Shown: piece by piece, positions 1-7,735 of the stretch
How positions within the stretch are numbered: the first letter of the stretch is position 1
How the letters are laid out: each line of letters starts with the position of its first letter
Origin: a virus
Length of the DNA: 20,870 nt
Direction: 5' to 3' (one strand)
Virus record (IMG/VR): IMGVR_UViG_3300008258_000080
Span: 1-20,870 of that record
Position numbers and translations under genes: made by a program
The notes under the pieces: model-generated
The model's database searches: none
What the model saw: the letters and a program-made list of their open reading frames with translations, nothing else
What the model was told of the DNA's origin: nothing

Positions 1-1377
1 GGCGCACGTTTCATGCCAACGTATCGTGCTAAACTATGGGACGGTAAAGCCAGACTGTTCAATATATGGACAAAAGAACTATACGTTGGTCTTCTACCTT
101 ATCTCAGAGAGTTTGCCGAGCGACTTGACTACACCGTAGACGTTGACATGGAACGCATTGGTGATCCAGTTACTATGAAAGATGTGCAGAAGTTTGCGGA
201 ATCTTTGAACTTACATAGCCAAGATAAGCCAATTGAGACAAGAGACTACCAGTTAGAAGCGGTTAAATATGCTATTCGTATCGGTCGCACACTGCTACTA
301 TCACCTACCGCATCGGGTAAGTCGCTCATCATCTATCTGTTAATGCGTTATCATCAACAGTTTGGTCGTAAGCAGTTGATTATTGTTCCTACCACTTCGC
401 TCGTAGAACAGATGTATAAAGATTTTCAAGACTATGCATCACACACCGAGTGGTACGTATCTCAGAACTGCGCCAAGATTTACGCTGGCCATGAAAAGTC
501 AAACGAAGCATCGATTGTAATTTCCACATGGCAGTCCATCTACAAACTACCGAAGAAATTTTTTGCCGAGTTTGATGTTATCTACGGAGACGAAGCACAC
601 TTATTCAAAGCAAAGTCGCTGACATCCATCTTTGACAAATGCACTGAAACGAAGTATCGCATCGGTACCACCGGAACATTAGATGGAATGAAGACCCATA
701 AACTTATTCTTGAGGGTCTGTTCGGTAAGGTAAAGAAAGTTATCTCTACTAAAGAACTGATGGACCAAGGCTCAGTTGCTGATCTTGACATTCATTGTAT
801 TCTACTGGACTATACGGACGAAGAAAAGAAGGTACTGAAGACCTACACATATCAAGAAGAGATGGACTGGTTGGTCACACACCCCAAACGCAACAACGTT
901 ATTAAGAACCTTGCTACAACTCAAAAAGGTAATACACTTGTTCTATTTCAGTTTATTGAAAAGCACGGCCAAGTTTTGTATGATTTAATTAATAATAAGG
1001 TCGGAGATACTCGCCAAGTTTTCTTTGTCCATGGTGGTACAGACACACAACAGCGAGAAGCGATTAGAGATATTACTGAAAAAGAAAAAGACGCCATCAT
1101 TATAGCGTCCTACGGCACGTTTTCAACGGGTATAAATATAAGAAATCTGCACAACGTTATCTTTGCATCACCTTCCAAATCGCGCATTAGAAATCTACAG
1201 TCAATCGGTAGAGGACTTAGAAAAGGTACCGACAAAACAATGTGCAGGCTATTTGATATCGGTGATGACCTAACATGGAAGAGCCGAAAGAACTATACTC
1301 TTTCCCATATGGTGGAAAGAATTAAGATATATAATGAAGAAGGTTTCAACTATAAACTAGTGAGAATACAGCTATGA
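1..1377 (+). CDS. uvsW: UvsW-type DNA/RNA helicase, 5' end cut by window
   Basis: Superfamily 2 helicase of the T4 UvsW family, which in T4 unwinds R-loops and branched recombination intermediates and switches origin-dependent to recombination-dependent replication. The frame is open from base 1. Residues encoded before the first ATG (position 13) still align, from my memory of T4 UvsW, with its N-terminal domain: GARF followed by a WDGK stretch where T4 has NWDGR. The true start therefore lies upstream, and roughly 35 residues are probably missing. Counted from the ATG at 13, motifs are DYQ (78-80), Walker A SPTASGKS (97-104), DEAH (193-196), motif III GTTGT (about 218-222) and motif VI QSIGRGLRKG near the C-terminus. 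The reading frame is otherwise intact. The stop overlaps the next start by 4 bases (ATGA at 1374), so the two are translationally coupled. Confidence 0.95.
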   Translation, partial: GARFMPTYRAKLWDGKARLFNIWTKELYVGLLPYLREFAERLDYTVDVDMERIGDPVTMKDVQKFAESLNLHSQDKPIETRDYQLEAVKYAIRIGRTLLLSPTASGKSLIIYLLMRYHQQFGRKQLIIVPTTSLVEQMYKDFQDYASHTEWYVSQNCAKIYAGHEKSNEASIVISTWQSIYKLPKKFFAEFDVIYGDEAHLFKAKSLTSIFDKCTETKYRIGTTGTLDGMKTHKLILEGLFGKVKKVISTKELMDQGSVADLDIHCILLDYTDEEKKVLKTYTYQEEMDWLVTHPKRNNVIKNLATTQKGNTLVLFQFIEKHGQVLYDLINNKVGDTRQVFFVHGGTDTQQREAIRDITEKEKDAIIIASYGTFSTGINIRNLHNVIFASPSKSRIRNLQSIGRGLRKGTDKTMCRLFDIGDDLTWKSRKNYTLSHMVERIKIYNEEGFNYKLVRIQL

Positions 1378-1736
1378 GCGAAGTCACTGTTCTGAGGTTA
1401 AAAAATGGCGAAACACTAATAGCAAGTGTTCGCCTAGCAGACCCTAATAATTATTGGTTAGACGATCCTATTGCCGTCATTGCGGTCCAAGTCAACCGCG
1501 ACGGTGTAAACGGAGAAACTTTTCTCTTGAAACCATGGATTGGAATTTCGCCGGATAAAAGTTTTCTTTTAAGTGCCAAAGAGATACTTACCTCTTGCTC
1601 TTTAAAAGAAAATCTGCTACAACAGTATCTCTCTTACACGGGCAATTACCCCGAACCGATAGAAGACATTGAAGAGTTAAACGAGATAGAAATTCTTCAA
1701 TCAAGAATACTAAGAAGTAAAAGATTACTTAATTGA
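1374..1736 (+). CDS. small Sm-like (LSm-like) phage protein, first copy
   Basis: 120-residue protein of unknown function. The N-terminus (V-x-x-L-K-N-G-E-T-L-I-A-S-V, then D-D-P) has the strand pattern of the small Sm-like proteins common in T4-like environmental phages. A second protein of similar design is encoded at 18561-18860 (L-I-S-G-E-E-I-I-A-D-I, then K-K-P-L). This copy continues with a K-P-W-I-G-I-S-P segment and a charged helical C-terminus (about residues 90-120) rich in Glu, Ile and Arg. Its start overlaps the uvsW stop, so it is probably made from the uvsW message. The Sm-like fold is inferred from sequence pattern only, and RNA binding is unproven. No terminator with a clear T-tract follows. 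Confidence 0.8.
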   Translation: MSEVTVLRLKNGETLIASVRLADPNNYWLDDPIAVIAVQVNRDGVNGETFLLKPWIGISPDKSFLLSAKEILTSCSLKENLLQQYLSYTGNYPEPIEDIEELNEIEILQSRILRSKRLLN

Positions 1737-1745
1737 TTCATTTTT

Positions 1746-1766
1746 GAAGAGCTACACTCTTCTTAT
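1746..1766 (+). terminator. possible weak hairpin terminator after the Sm-like gene
   Basis: GAAGAG (1746-1751) and CTCTTC (1757-1762) form a 6-bp stem with a 5-base loop, followed only by TTAT. It sits between the stop at 1736 and the gene 55 promoter at 1811, where a terminator would make sense. The stem is short and AT-rich and the T-tract is poor, so termination is doubtful. Confidence 0.3.
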
Positions 1767-1810
1767 ACCACAAGAATCACTAGTTGTAAATACTTTTTTT
1801 AATAAAAATG

Positions 1811-1839
1811 TTGCCATATACAAAAAAATGTAGTATAAC
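1811..1839 (+). promoter_or_regulatory. sigma70-like promoter for gene 55
   Basis: -35 TTGCCA (1811-1816), 17-base spacer and -10 TATAAC (1834-1839). Each box differs from consensus at one position. A T/A-rich tract lies just upstream (1794-1809) and could act as an UP element. The predicted start is near 1846, giving a leader of about 20 bases before the gene 55 ATG at 1865. This suits middle or early expression of the late sigma factor by host polymerase. Confidence 0.65.
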
Positions 1840-1864
1840 AGATTATATCATGATGGAGGTCCTA

Positions 1865-2449
1865 ATGGCCAAGAATAAAAAAAATAATGTTCACTACGTA
1901 GATAACGCCTTGTTTCTAGAAAAAATTACAGAGTATAGAGAAAAGGTTTTGGCTGCTAAAGCTGAACCAGACTATGATAGTAGTAAGAAGCCTCGTGTGC
2001 CCAATTATCTGGGTGAATGCTTCCTTAAGATTGCCAATCACTTGGCATATAAAAGCAATTTTATTAACTACACATATCGGGATGAGATGATATCAGATGG
2101 AATTGAAAATTGCATTACTTACATCGATAACTTCGATCCTGCTAAGTCTAAGAACCCCTTTGCATACTTCACACAGATTACGTATTATGCCTTCTTACGC
2201 CGTATTGCGAAAGAGAAGAAGCAACAGTCTGCAAAGTACCGATACATTCGTAATCTAGATGTCCATGATTTGATTACACAAGACCACGACGGCGGTGATT
2301 ATGGAAATGAGTTCATTGACTATCTTAAAAAGACGATTGACCTGGTAGAAGACTATGATAAGCCAGCAGAGGTCAGTAATATTCCTAAGCGCCGACCAAA
2401 ATATCTGGATAAACAAAAAACTATTGACTCGGGACTAGATTTAGAGTAA
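1865..2449 (+). CDS. 55: late-transcription sigma factor gp55
   Basis: Phage sigma factor that directs host RNA polymerase to TATAAATA late promoters together with the sliding clamp gp45. The protein has 194 residues against 185 in T4. It matches T4 gp55 in the core: a Y-x-x-E-M-I-x-D-G-I-E segment, then N-F-D-x-x-K-x-K-N-P-x-A-Y-x-T-Q, then F-x-R-R-I-x-K-E-K-K. These are the region-2-like elements that bind polymerase and melt the -10. I chose the ATG at 1865 because GGAGG (1855-1859) lies 5 bases before it. A longer frame from 1808 has no ribosome site and would cover the promoter. The C-terminus (I-D-S-G-L-D-L-E) corresponds to the T4 tail that reaches the clamp. Candidate late promoters occur at 8672 and 17987. 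Confidence 0.93.
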   Translation: MAKNKKNNVHYVDNALFLEKITEYREKVLAAKAEPDYDSSKKPRVPNYLGECFLKIANHLAYKSNFINYTYRDEMISDGIENCITYIDNFDPAKSKNPFAYFTQITYYAFLRRIAKEKKQQSAKYRYIRNLDVHDLITQDHDGGDYGNEFIDYLKKTIDLVEDYDKPAEVSNIPKRRPKYLDKQKTIDSGLDLE

Positions 2450-2483
2450 TATGAGAACATCACTCTAATTGAAAGGTACATTT

Positions 2484-2801
2484 ATGATTGATTTTCCAAA
2501 AACTAATACTGCTGTTAAGTTTGTTTCTGATAACTGGTTCTCCCTGTTGATGTTGGGCGTTGTTTCTACCGCTGTGATTTCAGTTGTTAATAGCGTTGCT
2601 GGCCATCGCGAAGAAGTTCAGGGTATTTCGGTTCAGAATGCCGGGTGCATCTACCTTGAATCGTCTAAACTCGGCGAGGGTCAGCACTACATGATTTGTG
2701 ATGGTCAAATTACATTGATTCGCCTTCAAGAAGGCGAAGAGCTTGATGCGGAACAGGCGCTAGAGAAAGCTATTCCCGTCGCAACTGATACTACAAAGTA
2801 A
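2484..2801 (+). CDS. small single-pass membrane protein, unknown
   Basis: 105-residue protein I do not recognise. A hydrophobic stretch at about residues 18-38 (from N-W-F-S-L-L to V-N-S-V-A) is long enough for one membrane helix, with a short polar N-terminus before it. The C-terminal part of about 65 residues is acidic and strand-rich and has two cysteines (in G-C-I-Y and M-I-C-D). I took the ATG at 2484 because GAAAGG (2471-2476) precedes it by 7 bases; an upstream TTG at 2469 has no ribosome site. It lies 34 bases after gene 55 and 8 bases before the next small gene, so it is probably co-transcribed. Holin-like or envelope roles are possible but unsupported. Confidence 0.7.
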   Translation: MIDFPKTNTAVKFVSDNWFSLLMLGVVSTAVISVVNSVAGHREEVQGISVQNAGCIYLESSKLGEGQHYMICDGQITLIRLQEGEELDAEQALEKAIPVATDTTK

Positions 2802-2809
2802 GGTAAAAC

Positions 2810-2977
2810 ATGACTAAGGAACTAATTGTTCCTGCAATCGTCCAACAGATGGTCGATACTATGCAGGACAAGGCAACGCCTTCTAATATCAGACATAACT
2901 ACATGGTGACGGTAGAAAATATTCGTAACTATTGTGATAACGCCTTATCACAATATGCAAAAGAGAAGCGTAAATGA
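2810..2977 (+). CDS. 55-residue hypothetical protein
   Basis: A short frame from the ATG at 2810, preceded by AAGG (2800-2803). It encodes 55 residues, predicted mostly helical, starting M-T-K-E-L-I-V-P and ending in a basic K-E-K-R-K. No known domain is visible. It fills the space between the membrane protein and the exonuclease gene and shares an ATGA overlap (2974-2977) with the latter, the usual sign of a real translated gene in this genome. No homologue comes to mind. Confidence 0.65.
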   Translation: MTKELIVPAIVQQMVDTMQDKATPSNIRHNYMVTVENIRNYCDNALSQYAKEKRK

Positions 2978-3361
2978 AAGTAACTGATCTTAATACCGTT
3001 CATGTAATGATTGACTTGGAAACTCTTTCGACAAGAGCCAACGCGACCATTCTTTCTATTGGTGCTACCAAGTTCACTCTTGGTGAAGGTATTATCGATA
3101 AGTTCTACTGTAACATCGATGCCAAATCTTGTAAGACCGCAGGGCTTCACGTTGACAAGTCTACTATTGATTGGTGGATGCAGCAAAGTGCCGCAGCAAG
3201 AGATGCTCTTCTTGTCGACCAACTACAACTCGTGGACGCACTACTAAGTTTCACTGACTGGATTGGTAGAGACAAGGTAATGCCATGGGGTAACGGTGCT
3301 TCGTTTGATATCTGATGCAATCAGCCAGACTAATACTTTACTTGGAATTCTAAAGTCATGA
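2974..3361 (+). pseudogene. dexA: DexA-like 3'-5' exonuclease, broken by internal deletion and frameshift
   Basis: DnaQ/Rv2179c-type exonuclease resembling T4 DexA. The first frame (2974-3315) gives motif I I-D-L-E-T (residues 13-17), then S-T-I-D-W-W-M-Q-Q-S-A-A-A-R (T4 has S-T-I-E-W-W-K-N-Q-S-P-E-A-R) and motif II W-G-N-G-A-S-F-D, and then stops at 3313-3315. In another frame, bases 3308-3361 encode S-D-A-I-S-Q-T-N-T-L-L-G-I-L-K-S and stop. This looks like the end of the family's last motif (H-x-x-x-x-D-A followed by a helix). The simplest reading is that about 80-100 residues between motifs II and III were deleted, with a shift of frame. The real gene end at 3361 overlaps an ATG (3358), as elsewhere in this operon. 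Catalysis is not expected without the third motif. Confidence 0.75.
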
Positions 3362-3387
3362 AAATTGGTGAGTTATTTGATGAATAG
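3358..3387 (+). other. nine-codon frame, possible leader or gene remnant
   Basis: ATG at 3358 overlaps the old exonuclease stop (ATGA) and is followed by eight codons (M-K-I-G-E-L-F-D-E) and TAG. The ATGA coupling is typical of real gene starts here. It may therefore be the stump of a lost gene, or a leader peptide whose translation brings ribosomes to the next ATG at 3380, which it overlaps. No function is known. Confidence 0.3.
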
Positions 3388-4093
3388 ACTAAACTTTCTG
3401 CCCAATCCGATTACCAGTAGTGGTTCGTTTGCAGGAATTGATATTGCAGAGTATTATAAAAGTAATTTAGAAAAAATGCCTGCTGATTGGCACTATCGTA
3501 CCAAAGAAATTTACTATAAAACGAACAAACTAAATTATAGAACAGATGAATTTAGAAATATTTCTTGGGAAGATTCTGTTGTTGTTTTTGGATGCTCGAA
3601 TGCATTCGGAGTCGGACTGGCAGAAGATGAAACAATAACCCACCAACTTTCATTGCTACTTGGTTGCCCAGTTATCAATATGGGAGCAGGTGGAACTTCA
3701 ATGATGTTTTCATTATACAATCAACTTGTGTTGCATAACATAAAACAACCTAAAGCAATTGTTAATATGTGGACGGGAATGGAACGATTGACCATTTTTA
3801 ATAAGGAGTCAGTGGTAAACGTAAATGCACATTCGCAGAGTAATTTTAGTAAAGAATTGTTCAAACTTTGGAACTTTTATCCAACACATTCACTTTCGTT
3901 TTCGTTGATGTTGCAACAAATGTCTGTTGCTTTATGGAAAGATATTCCGCATGTAGAGGTTACCTTTTTTGAATCTACTGCAAATGATTTGAATTGTAAG
4001 TTTTTGAGTTGGGATGATAAAGCTAGAGATCTGATGCATCCTGGACCAGTAACAACTTTGAATGCCGCTAAATCAATTGCTAAAAGATTATGA
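3380..4093 (+). CDS. SGNH/GDSL-hydrolase-like protein
   Basis: 237-residue protein with the marks of an SGNH esterase fold. Block I is V-V-F-G-C-S-N-A-F-G-V-G (about 67-79) with Ser 73 as candidate nucleophile in a GCS variant of GDS. A block II-like glycine lies in N-M-G-A-G-G (100-105). A C-terminal D-L-M-H-P-G (Asp 217, His 220) matches the D-x-x-H of block V. Substrates in this family include acylated sugars and lipids, so an envelope or glycan deacylase is possible, but no substrate can be named. The ATG at 3380 was chosen over TTG (3365) and GTG (3368); GGTGAG (3368-3373) lies 6 bases before it. The gene is AT-rich (19 G/C of 60 in 3541-3600, against 29 of 60 in 10021-10080), which suggests recent acquisition together with the next gene. 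Confidence 0.65.
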   Translation: MNRLNFLPNPITSSGSFAGIDIAEYYKSNLEKMPADWHYRTKEIYYKTNKLNYRTDEFRNISWEDSVVVFGCSNAFGVGLAEDETITHQLSLLLGCPVINMGAGGTSMMFSLYNQLVLHNIKQPKAIVNMWTGMERLTIFNKESVVNVNAHSQSNFSKELFKLWNFYPTHSLSFSLMLQQMSVALWKDIPHVEVTFFESTANDLNCKFLSWDDKARDLMHPGPVTTLNAAKSIAKRL

Positions 4094-4118
4094 ATAATGT
4101 AGCAAGGAAATACTAACC

Positions 4119-4694
4119 ATGGTTGAATATATAAGATATCTCAATATTCCATCAGTGCCTAATAACCTGATACTAGATTCGATAGAAGAAATTGAGGCAT
4201 TGGAATCAGTCTGGCCTCAGAATTATGAGCACCCAGAGCGGTTCTTGCTTAAAAAGAATGCAAATAAAGATCTCGAAGAATTTCTTAGACCTTACTTCGA
4301 CTTTGATATTACTACGAAGGTTTATTACCAGATAATTAGGTCAAGAAGTCCCAAGCATATAGACTTTAACCGAACTAGTTGTTATAATTATATTATCAAT
4401 ACGGGTGGAGAAAAGGTATCTACTAGTTGGTTTAATCTAACAAATAGTAAATTGCTTGAGCACAAAGAAATCATTCCTGATCGAGTGTGGCATAAAATAC
4501 AAGTAGATGTACCTCATGTAGTGCAGGGAATAATACAAGATCGATTTGCATTAACTGTATTCGAATGGGATCCTGGAAAAACTCCTGCTGATATTCTGAG
4601 TTGGCACGAACAAGGATATTCAGCAGAAGAAATATCGAGAAAATTAATTAGATATGAACGAAAAATCATTGACAATTCTCTTGATATAGAGTAG
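4119..4694 (+). CDS. possible 2OG-Fe(II) oxygenase-like (double-stranded beta-helix) protein
   Basis: 191-residue protein. The central part suggests a jelly-roll dioxygenase: H80-I-D82 in S-P-K-H-I-D-F-N-R as the H-x-D pair, a following Y-N-Y-I-I-N-T-G-G strand, then P-H133 and R142 in V-P-H-V-V-Q-G-I-I-Q-D-R-F-A-L-T-V as the distal His and the 2-oxoglutarate Arg. The spacing fits the family (about 51 residues from Asp to the second His). Such proteins are common as phage cargo, sometimes next to glycan or tail-fibre genes. An AAGGA site (4104-4108) lies about 10 bases before the ATG at 4119. The gene is AT-rich like its SGNH neighbour, and the two probably form one cargo unit. The fold call rests on motif spacing only; an unrelated cupin-like protein is possible. 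Confidence 0.45.
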   Translation: MVEYIRYLNIPSVPNNLILDSIEEIEALESVWPQNYEHPERFLLKKNANKDLEEFLRPYFDFDITTKVYYQIIRSRSPKHIDFNRTSCYNYIINTGGEKVSTSWFNLTNSKLLEHKEIIPDRVWHKIQVDVPHVVQGIIQDRFALTVFEWDPGKTPADILSWHEQGYSAEEISRKLIRYERKIIDNSLDIE

Positions 4695-4737
4695 AATGAA
4701 CACAAAGTGCATTTTGATAAATGTAAGGATAAATAAT

Positions 4738-5566
4738 TTGCGTATAGCTTTAATAACGGACACTCACTTCGGTGCTAGGTCGGATTCCATTCCGTTCGAT
4801 AACTTCTTTGCAAAGTTCTACACGGAAACATTCTTTCCCCATCTGGAACGTGAAGGCATTAAGACTATTATTCACCTTGGCGATGTCTTTGACCGCCGCA
4901 AGTTTATAAATTATAATACCTTGAAGAAGTGCCGCGAGTATTTCTTTGAGCAATGCACAAGCAGTATTTGGACACTTTGAGTTTTCAGGTTTCGAAATGT
5001 ATCGTGGGCATAAAAATGATCACGGAATGGACACTGTTGACTTTGATAGATTTCCTCTCGTTTGTAGCGGTCATTTCCATCATCGCAGTCGGTCTGGTAA
5101 CATTGTCTATCTTGGTAATACCTATGAGTTTACTTGGAATGATTATAATGATCCGAGAGGCTATCACTTATATGATACGGAAACAAATGAGGTAGAATTC
5201 TTTGAGAACCCATTTAAAATCTTCCATAAAATCTATTATGATGATACTAATGGTGACCCTTCTGCTATCGACCTTCTACCTATGGTTGGATCTTGTGTTC
5301 GTTTGGTAGTTGTGAAGAAGACAGACTTCTATAAGTTTGACCGCTTTGTTGATAAGCTGTATGACCTAAATCTAATTGAACTTAAAATCATTGAAGACTT
5401 TTCTGAATTTGAAACAGAAGCTACGGATGATGAAGAGTTAAATGTAGAAGATACTATGTCTGTTCTCTCAGATTTTGTTGACACTATTCAAACCGATCTG
5501 GAAAAGAACCGTATTAAGTCTATTCTACAGACACTCTATGTTGAGGCACAGAACGTTACAGTATGA
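4738..5566 (+). pseudogene. 47: gp47 (SbcD/Mre11-like nuclease subunit), internal deletion plus frameshift
   Basis: Recombination nuclease subunit that pairs with gp46. The first part (from TTG 4738, AAGGA at 4725-4729) has the metal-binding motifs D8-T-H10 and G-D-V-F-D-R-R (48-54) and runs to F-F-E-Q-C. The second part, in a +1-shifted frame to 5566, starts S-N-A-Q-A-V-F-G-H-F-E and carries S-G-H-F-H-H-R-S and the C-terminal domain. From memory of T4 gp47 (339 residues), about 75-80 residues between these parts are missing, including the essential G-N-H-D motif. The two parts join at bases 4948-4957, where AGCAATGC reads as E-Q-C in one frame and S-N-A in the other. Neither fragment should be an active nuclease, although the C-terminal fragment could be translated from TTG 4946. 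The final ATGA overlaps gene 46. Confidence 0.85.
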
Positions 5567-7220
5567 TTATTTTTAACACTATTCGTTGGAAGAACTTTCT
5601 TTCCACGGGCAATCAGTTTACTGAAATTAAACTAGACCGTTCACCCAGTACCCTCATAGTCGGTGAAAACGGCGGCGGCAAGTCCACGATGCTTGATGCA
5701 TTGTGCTTCTCTCTTTTCGGTAAGCCGTTTCGCAACATCAACAAGCCGCAGTTGGTAAACTCCATTAACAAGAAGCAACTTCTGGTTGAGGTAGAATTTC
5801 ACACAGGCAGTAAACTGTATAAGATTGTTCGCGGCATCAAGCCCGGTCTTTTTGAAATCTATGTTGATGGCGAACTGTTGAATCAAGATGCGGCCGCTAG
5901 AGATTATCAAAAGTATCTTGAGGAATCCATTCTCAAGTTGAACTACAAGTCTTTTACCCAGATTGTCATTCTAGGTTCGGCGTCATTCACCCCGTTCATG
6001 CAGTTACCTTCTGGTACCCGCAGAGAAATCATCGAAGACCTACTTGATATTCAAATCTTTACCACAATGAATGTGGTGTTGCGTGACAAGATGAATGCTC
6101 TTAAAGATCAATTACAAGATGCCGACGGTAAGCTGGAAGTTTTAAAGCAGAAAGCATCAATTCAGAAAGAATATGTTGACACCCTAGAAGCGAATCGAGA
6201 GAAGAGAGTCGATGAAATATTGGAACGTATTGAGACTGGCGAAGGGAAGATATCGAGTCTTACCAATCTCACCAATGATCTGGCGGAAAGAAACTCGACT
6301 CCTTTAAAACCAAATTTTCCGCACAACTCCGTGATCTTCAAAAAGAGGTTGCTTTCTACGAGGAAACAGATGAGTGTCCTACATGTCAGCAAGGGATTGC
6401 CCACGACCATAAAGAAACTATCGTCTCATCAAGACAAGAGAAAATTCAAGAACTCTCTTCTGGAATGGAGAAACTCCAAGAAGAATTTACAAAACTTGAA
6501 GAACTCATTGCGGAAAATGAGGTTCTTTCCGAACAAATTTCTGGGTTGAATACTGAGATTATCACGCACAATAATGAAATCATTGTTCAACAGAGATTGA
6601 TTCAGACTCTTAATTTGGAACTGGCTGATATTACATCTAAAACCGGTAATATAGATACTGAGAAAAATAAGTTAAAAACTTATGCTAAGGAAGTTCTGTC
6701 TCAGAACGAAGAAAAGGCCAAGTTGAATGAAGAAAAGCATTACATGGATGCTGTCTCCACTCTCCTCAAGGATACTGGTATTAAGACTAAGATTATTCGG
6801 CAGTATCTTCCAGTTATCAATAAACTGGTGAATAAATACCTACAGTCCATGGACTTCTTTGTGCAGTTTAATCTGGATGAGAAGTTTGATGAAACTATCA
6901 AATCTCGCCATCGTGACGATTTCAGTTACGCATCCTTCTCGGAAGGTGAAAAGCAACGTATCGACCTGGCTCTTCTGTTTACGTGGCGAACAATCGCTAA
7001 GATGAAGAACAGCGTGGCTACCAATCTTCTAATCTTGGACGAGGTATTTGATAGTTCTCTTGACAACAACGGTACCGATTACGTTATGTCTCTACTTGAT
7101 ACATTGGGTGAAGACACGAATGTATTTGTTATCAGTCATAAGGGCGACCAACTCTTTGATAAGTTCCGCAGTCTTATTAAGTTTGAAAAGAAAAATAACT
7201 ATAGTGAAATGGTGATATAA
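5563..7220 (+). pseudogene. 46: gp46 (SbcC/Rad50-like ATPase), one-base frameshift in the coiled coil
   Basis: ATPase subunit of the gp46/47 complex. Frame 1 from ATG 5563 holds Walker A G-E-N-G-G-G-K-S (34-41) and the Q-loop region (F-T-Q-I-V-I-L-G), then the first coiled-coil arm. The rest is in the frame one base back: zinc hook C-P-T-C (6375-6386), second coiled-coil arm, signature S-F-S-E-G-E-K-Q-R (about 6933-6959) and Walker B L-L-I-L-D-E-V-F-D (about 7027-7053), ending at 7220. A stop in the second frame at 6276-6278 places the shift between 6279 and about 6300. Adding one A to the run at 6291-6293 restores a continuous protein of about 552 residues (T4: 560). The gene is therefore complete except for one missing base. 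This may be a sequencing error or a true mutation. Confidence 0.88.
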
Positions 7221-7735
7221 TGGAATTAATTAAATTTACTGACCCAACACTTCGGGTAGAGCCAACAGCTTTTGAATTTGGCAAAGAAGATGCTAAAGAT
7301 TTGGTAGATAGACTATGGACAAAATGTCGTGAACTTCGAGGTTTAGGTTTATCTGCAAATCAGGTAGGAATTGATGCCAAAGTTTTTGTGATGGGTTCAG
7401 ATGATGATAATCGCAAGAATGTATTTAACCCAAAGATTGTTTCCTCGTCGGAAGAAACCAATCTAGCTAAAGAAGGCTGCCTAAGTTATCCTGGTCTGTG
7501 GCTTTCTATCAAACGCCCAGCCGCCATCACTGCCTCATATCAGAATGTAGAAGGTGAATATATAGTAGAAGAGTTCACGGGATTGCCCGCTAGAATTTTT
7601 CAGCATGAATATGATCATATGCTTGGGTTGAATTTCTCTGACCATGCTTCTGAAATGAAAATGAAGATGGCTATGAAGTCACTAGAAAAACGAGCAAAAA
7701 GGTATATTAGAAAATATGTCCAACACAACCTATGA
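7220..7735 (+). CDS. def: peptide deformylase
   Basis: Fe/Zn hydrolase that removes the formyl group from nascent N-formylmethionine peptides in the cytoplasm. It has 171 residues, normal for the family, with all three motifs: G-L-G-L-S-A-N-Q-V-G (41-50, the GxGLAAxQ motif), E-G-C-L-S (85-89, metal ligand Cys 87) and H-E-Y-D-H (129-133, two His ligands and catalytic Glu). It therefore looks active. Phage deformylases are known in marine T4-like phages and are thought to keep up with the processing of abundant phage or photosystem proteins. Its ATG overlaps the gene 46 stop by one base (TAATG at 7218-7222), and its end overlaps the next gene by 20 bases. Confidence 0.93.
   Translation: MELIKFTDPTLRVEPTAFEFGKEDAKDLVDRLWTKCRELRGLGLSANQVGIDAKVFVMGSDDDNRKNVFNPKIVSSSEETNLAKEGCLSYPGLWLSIKRPAAITASYQNVEGEYIVEEFTGLPARIFQHEYDHMLGLNFSDHASEMKMKMAMKSLEKRAKRYIRKYVQHNL

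Noticed and set aside
1131-1138. Exact TATAAATA late-promoter motif inside uvsW
   Set aside because: It lies mid-gene, encodes conserved motif residues (G-I-N-I) and has no gene start downstream to serve.
4728-4735. GATAAATA before gene 47 as a late promoter
   Set aside because: It differs from TATAAATA at the first base and lies between the ribosome site and the start codon, so it could not give a useful leader.
4696-4737. ATG at 4696 as the gene 47 start
   Set aside because: It adds 14 residues not expected in the family. TTG 4738 gives M-R-I-A-L-I-T-D-T-H, the usual gp47 opening, with AAGGA 8 bases before it.
4760-4780. CTTCGG loop near the gene 47 start as a stable tetraloop hairpin
   Set aside because: Only three base pairs (CAC/GTG) flank the loop and the next positions mismatch, unlike the perfect stem at 13424.
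4930-4980. Intron or intein in gene 47 or gene 43
   Set aside because: Those would add sequence between exons. Here sequence is missing and the parts abut or overlap.
6279-6300. Programmed frameshift to join the two gene 46 frames
   Set aside because: No slippery heptamer and no strong downstream structure is visible. A single lost A in a short run is simpler.
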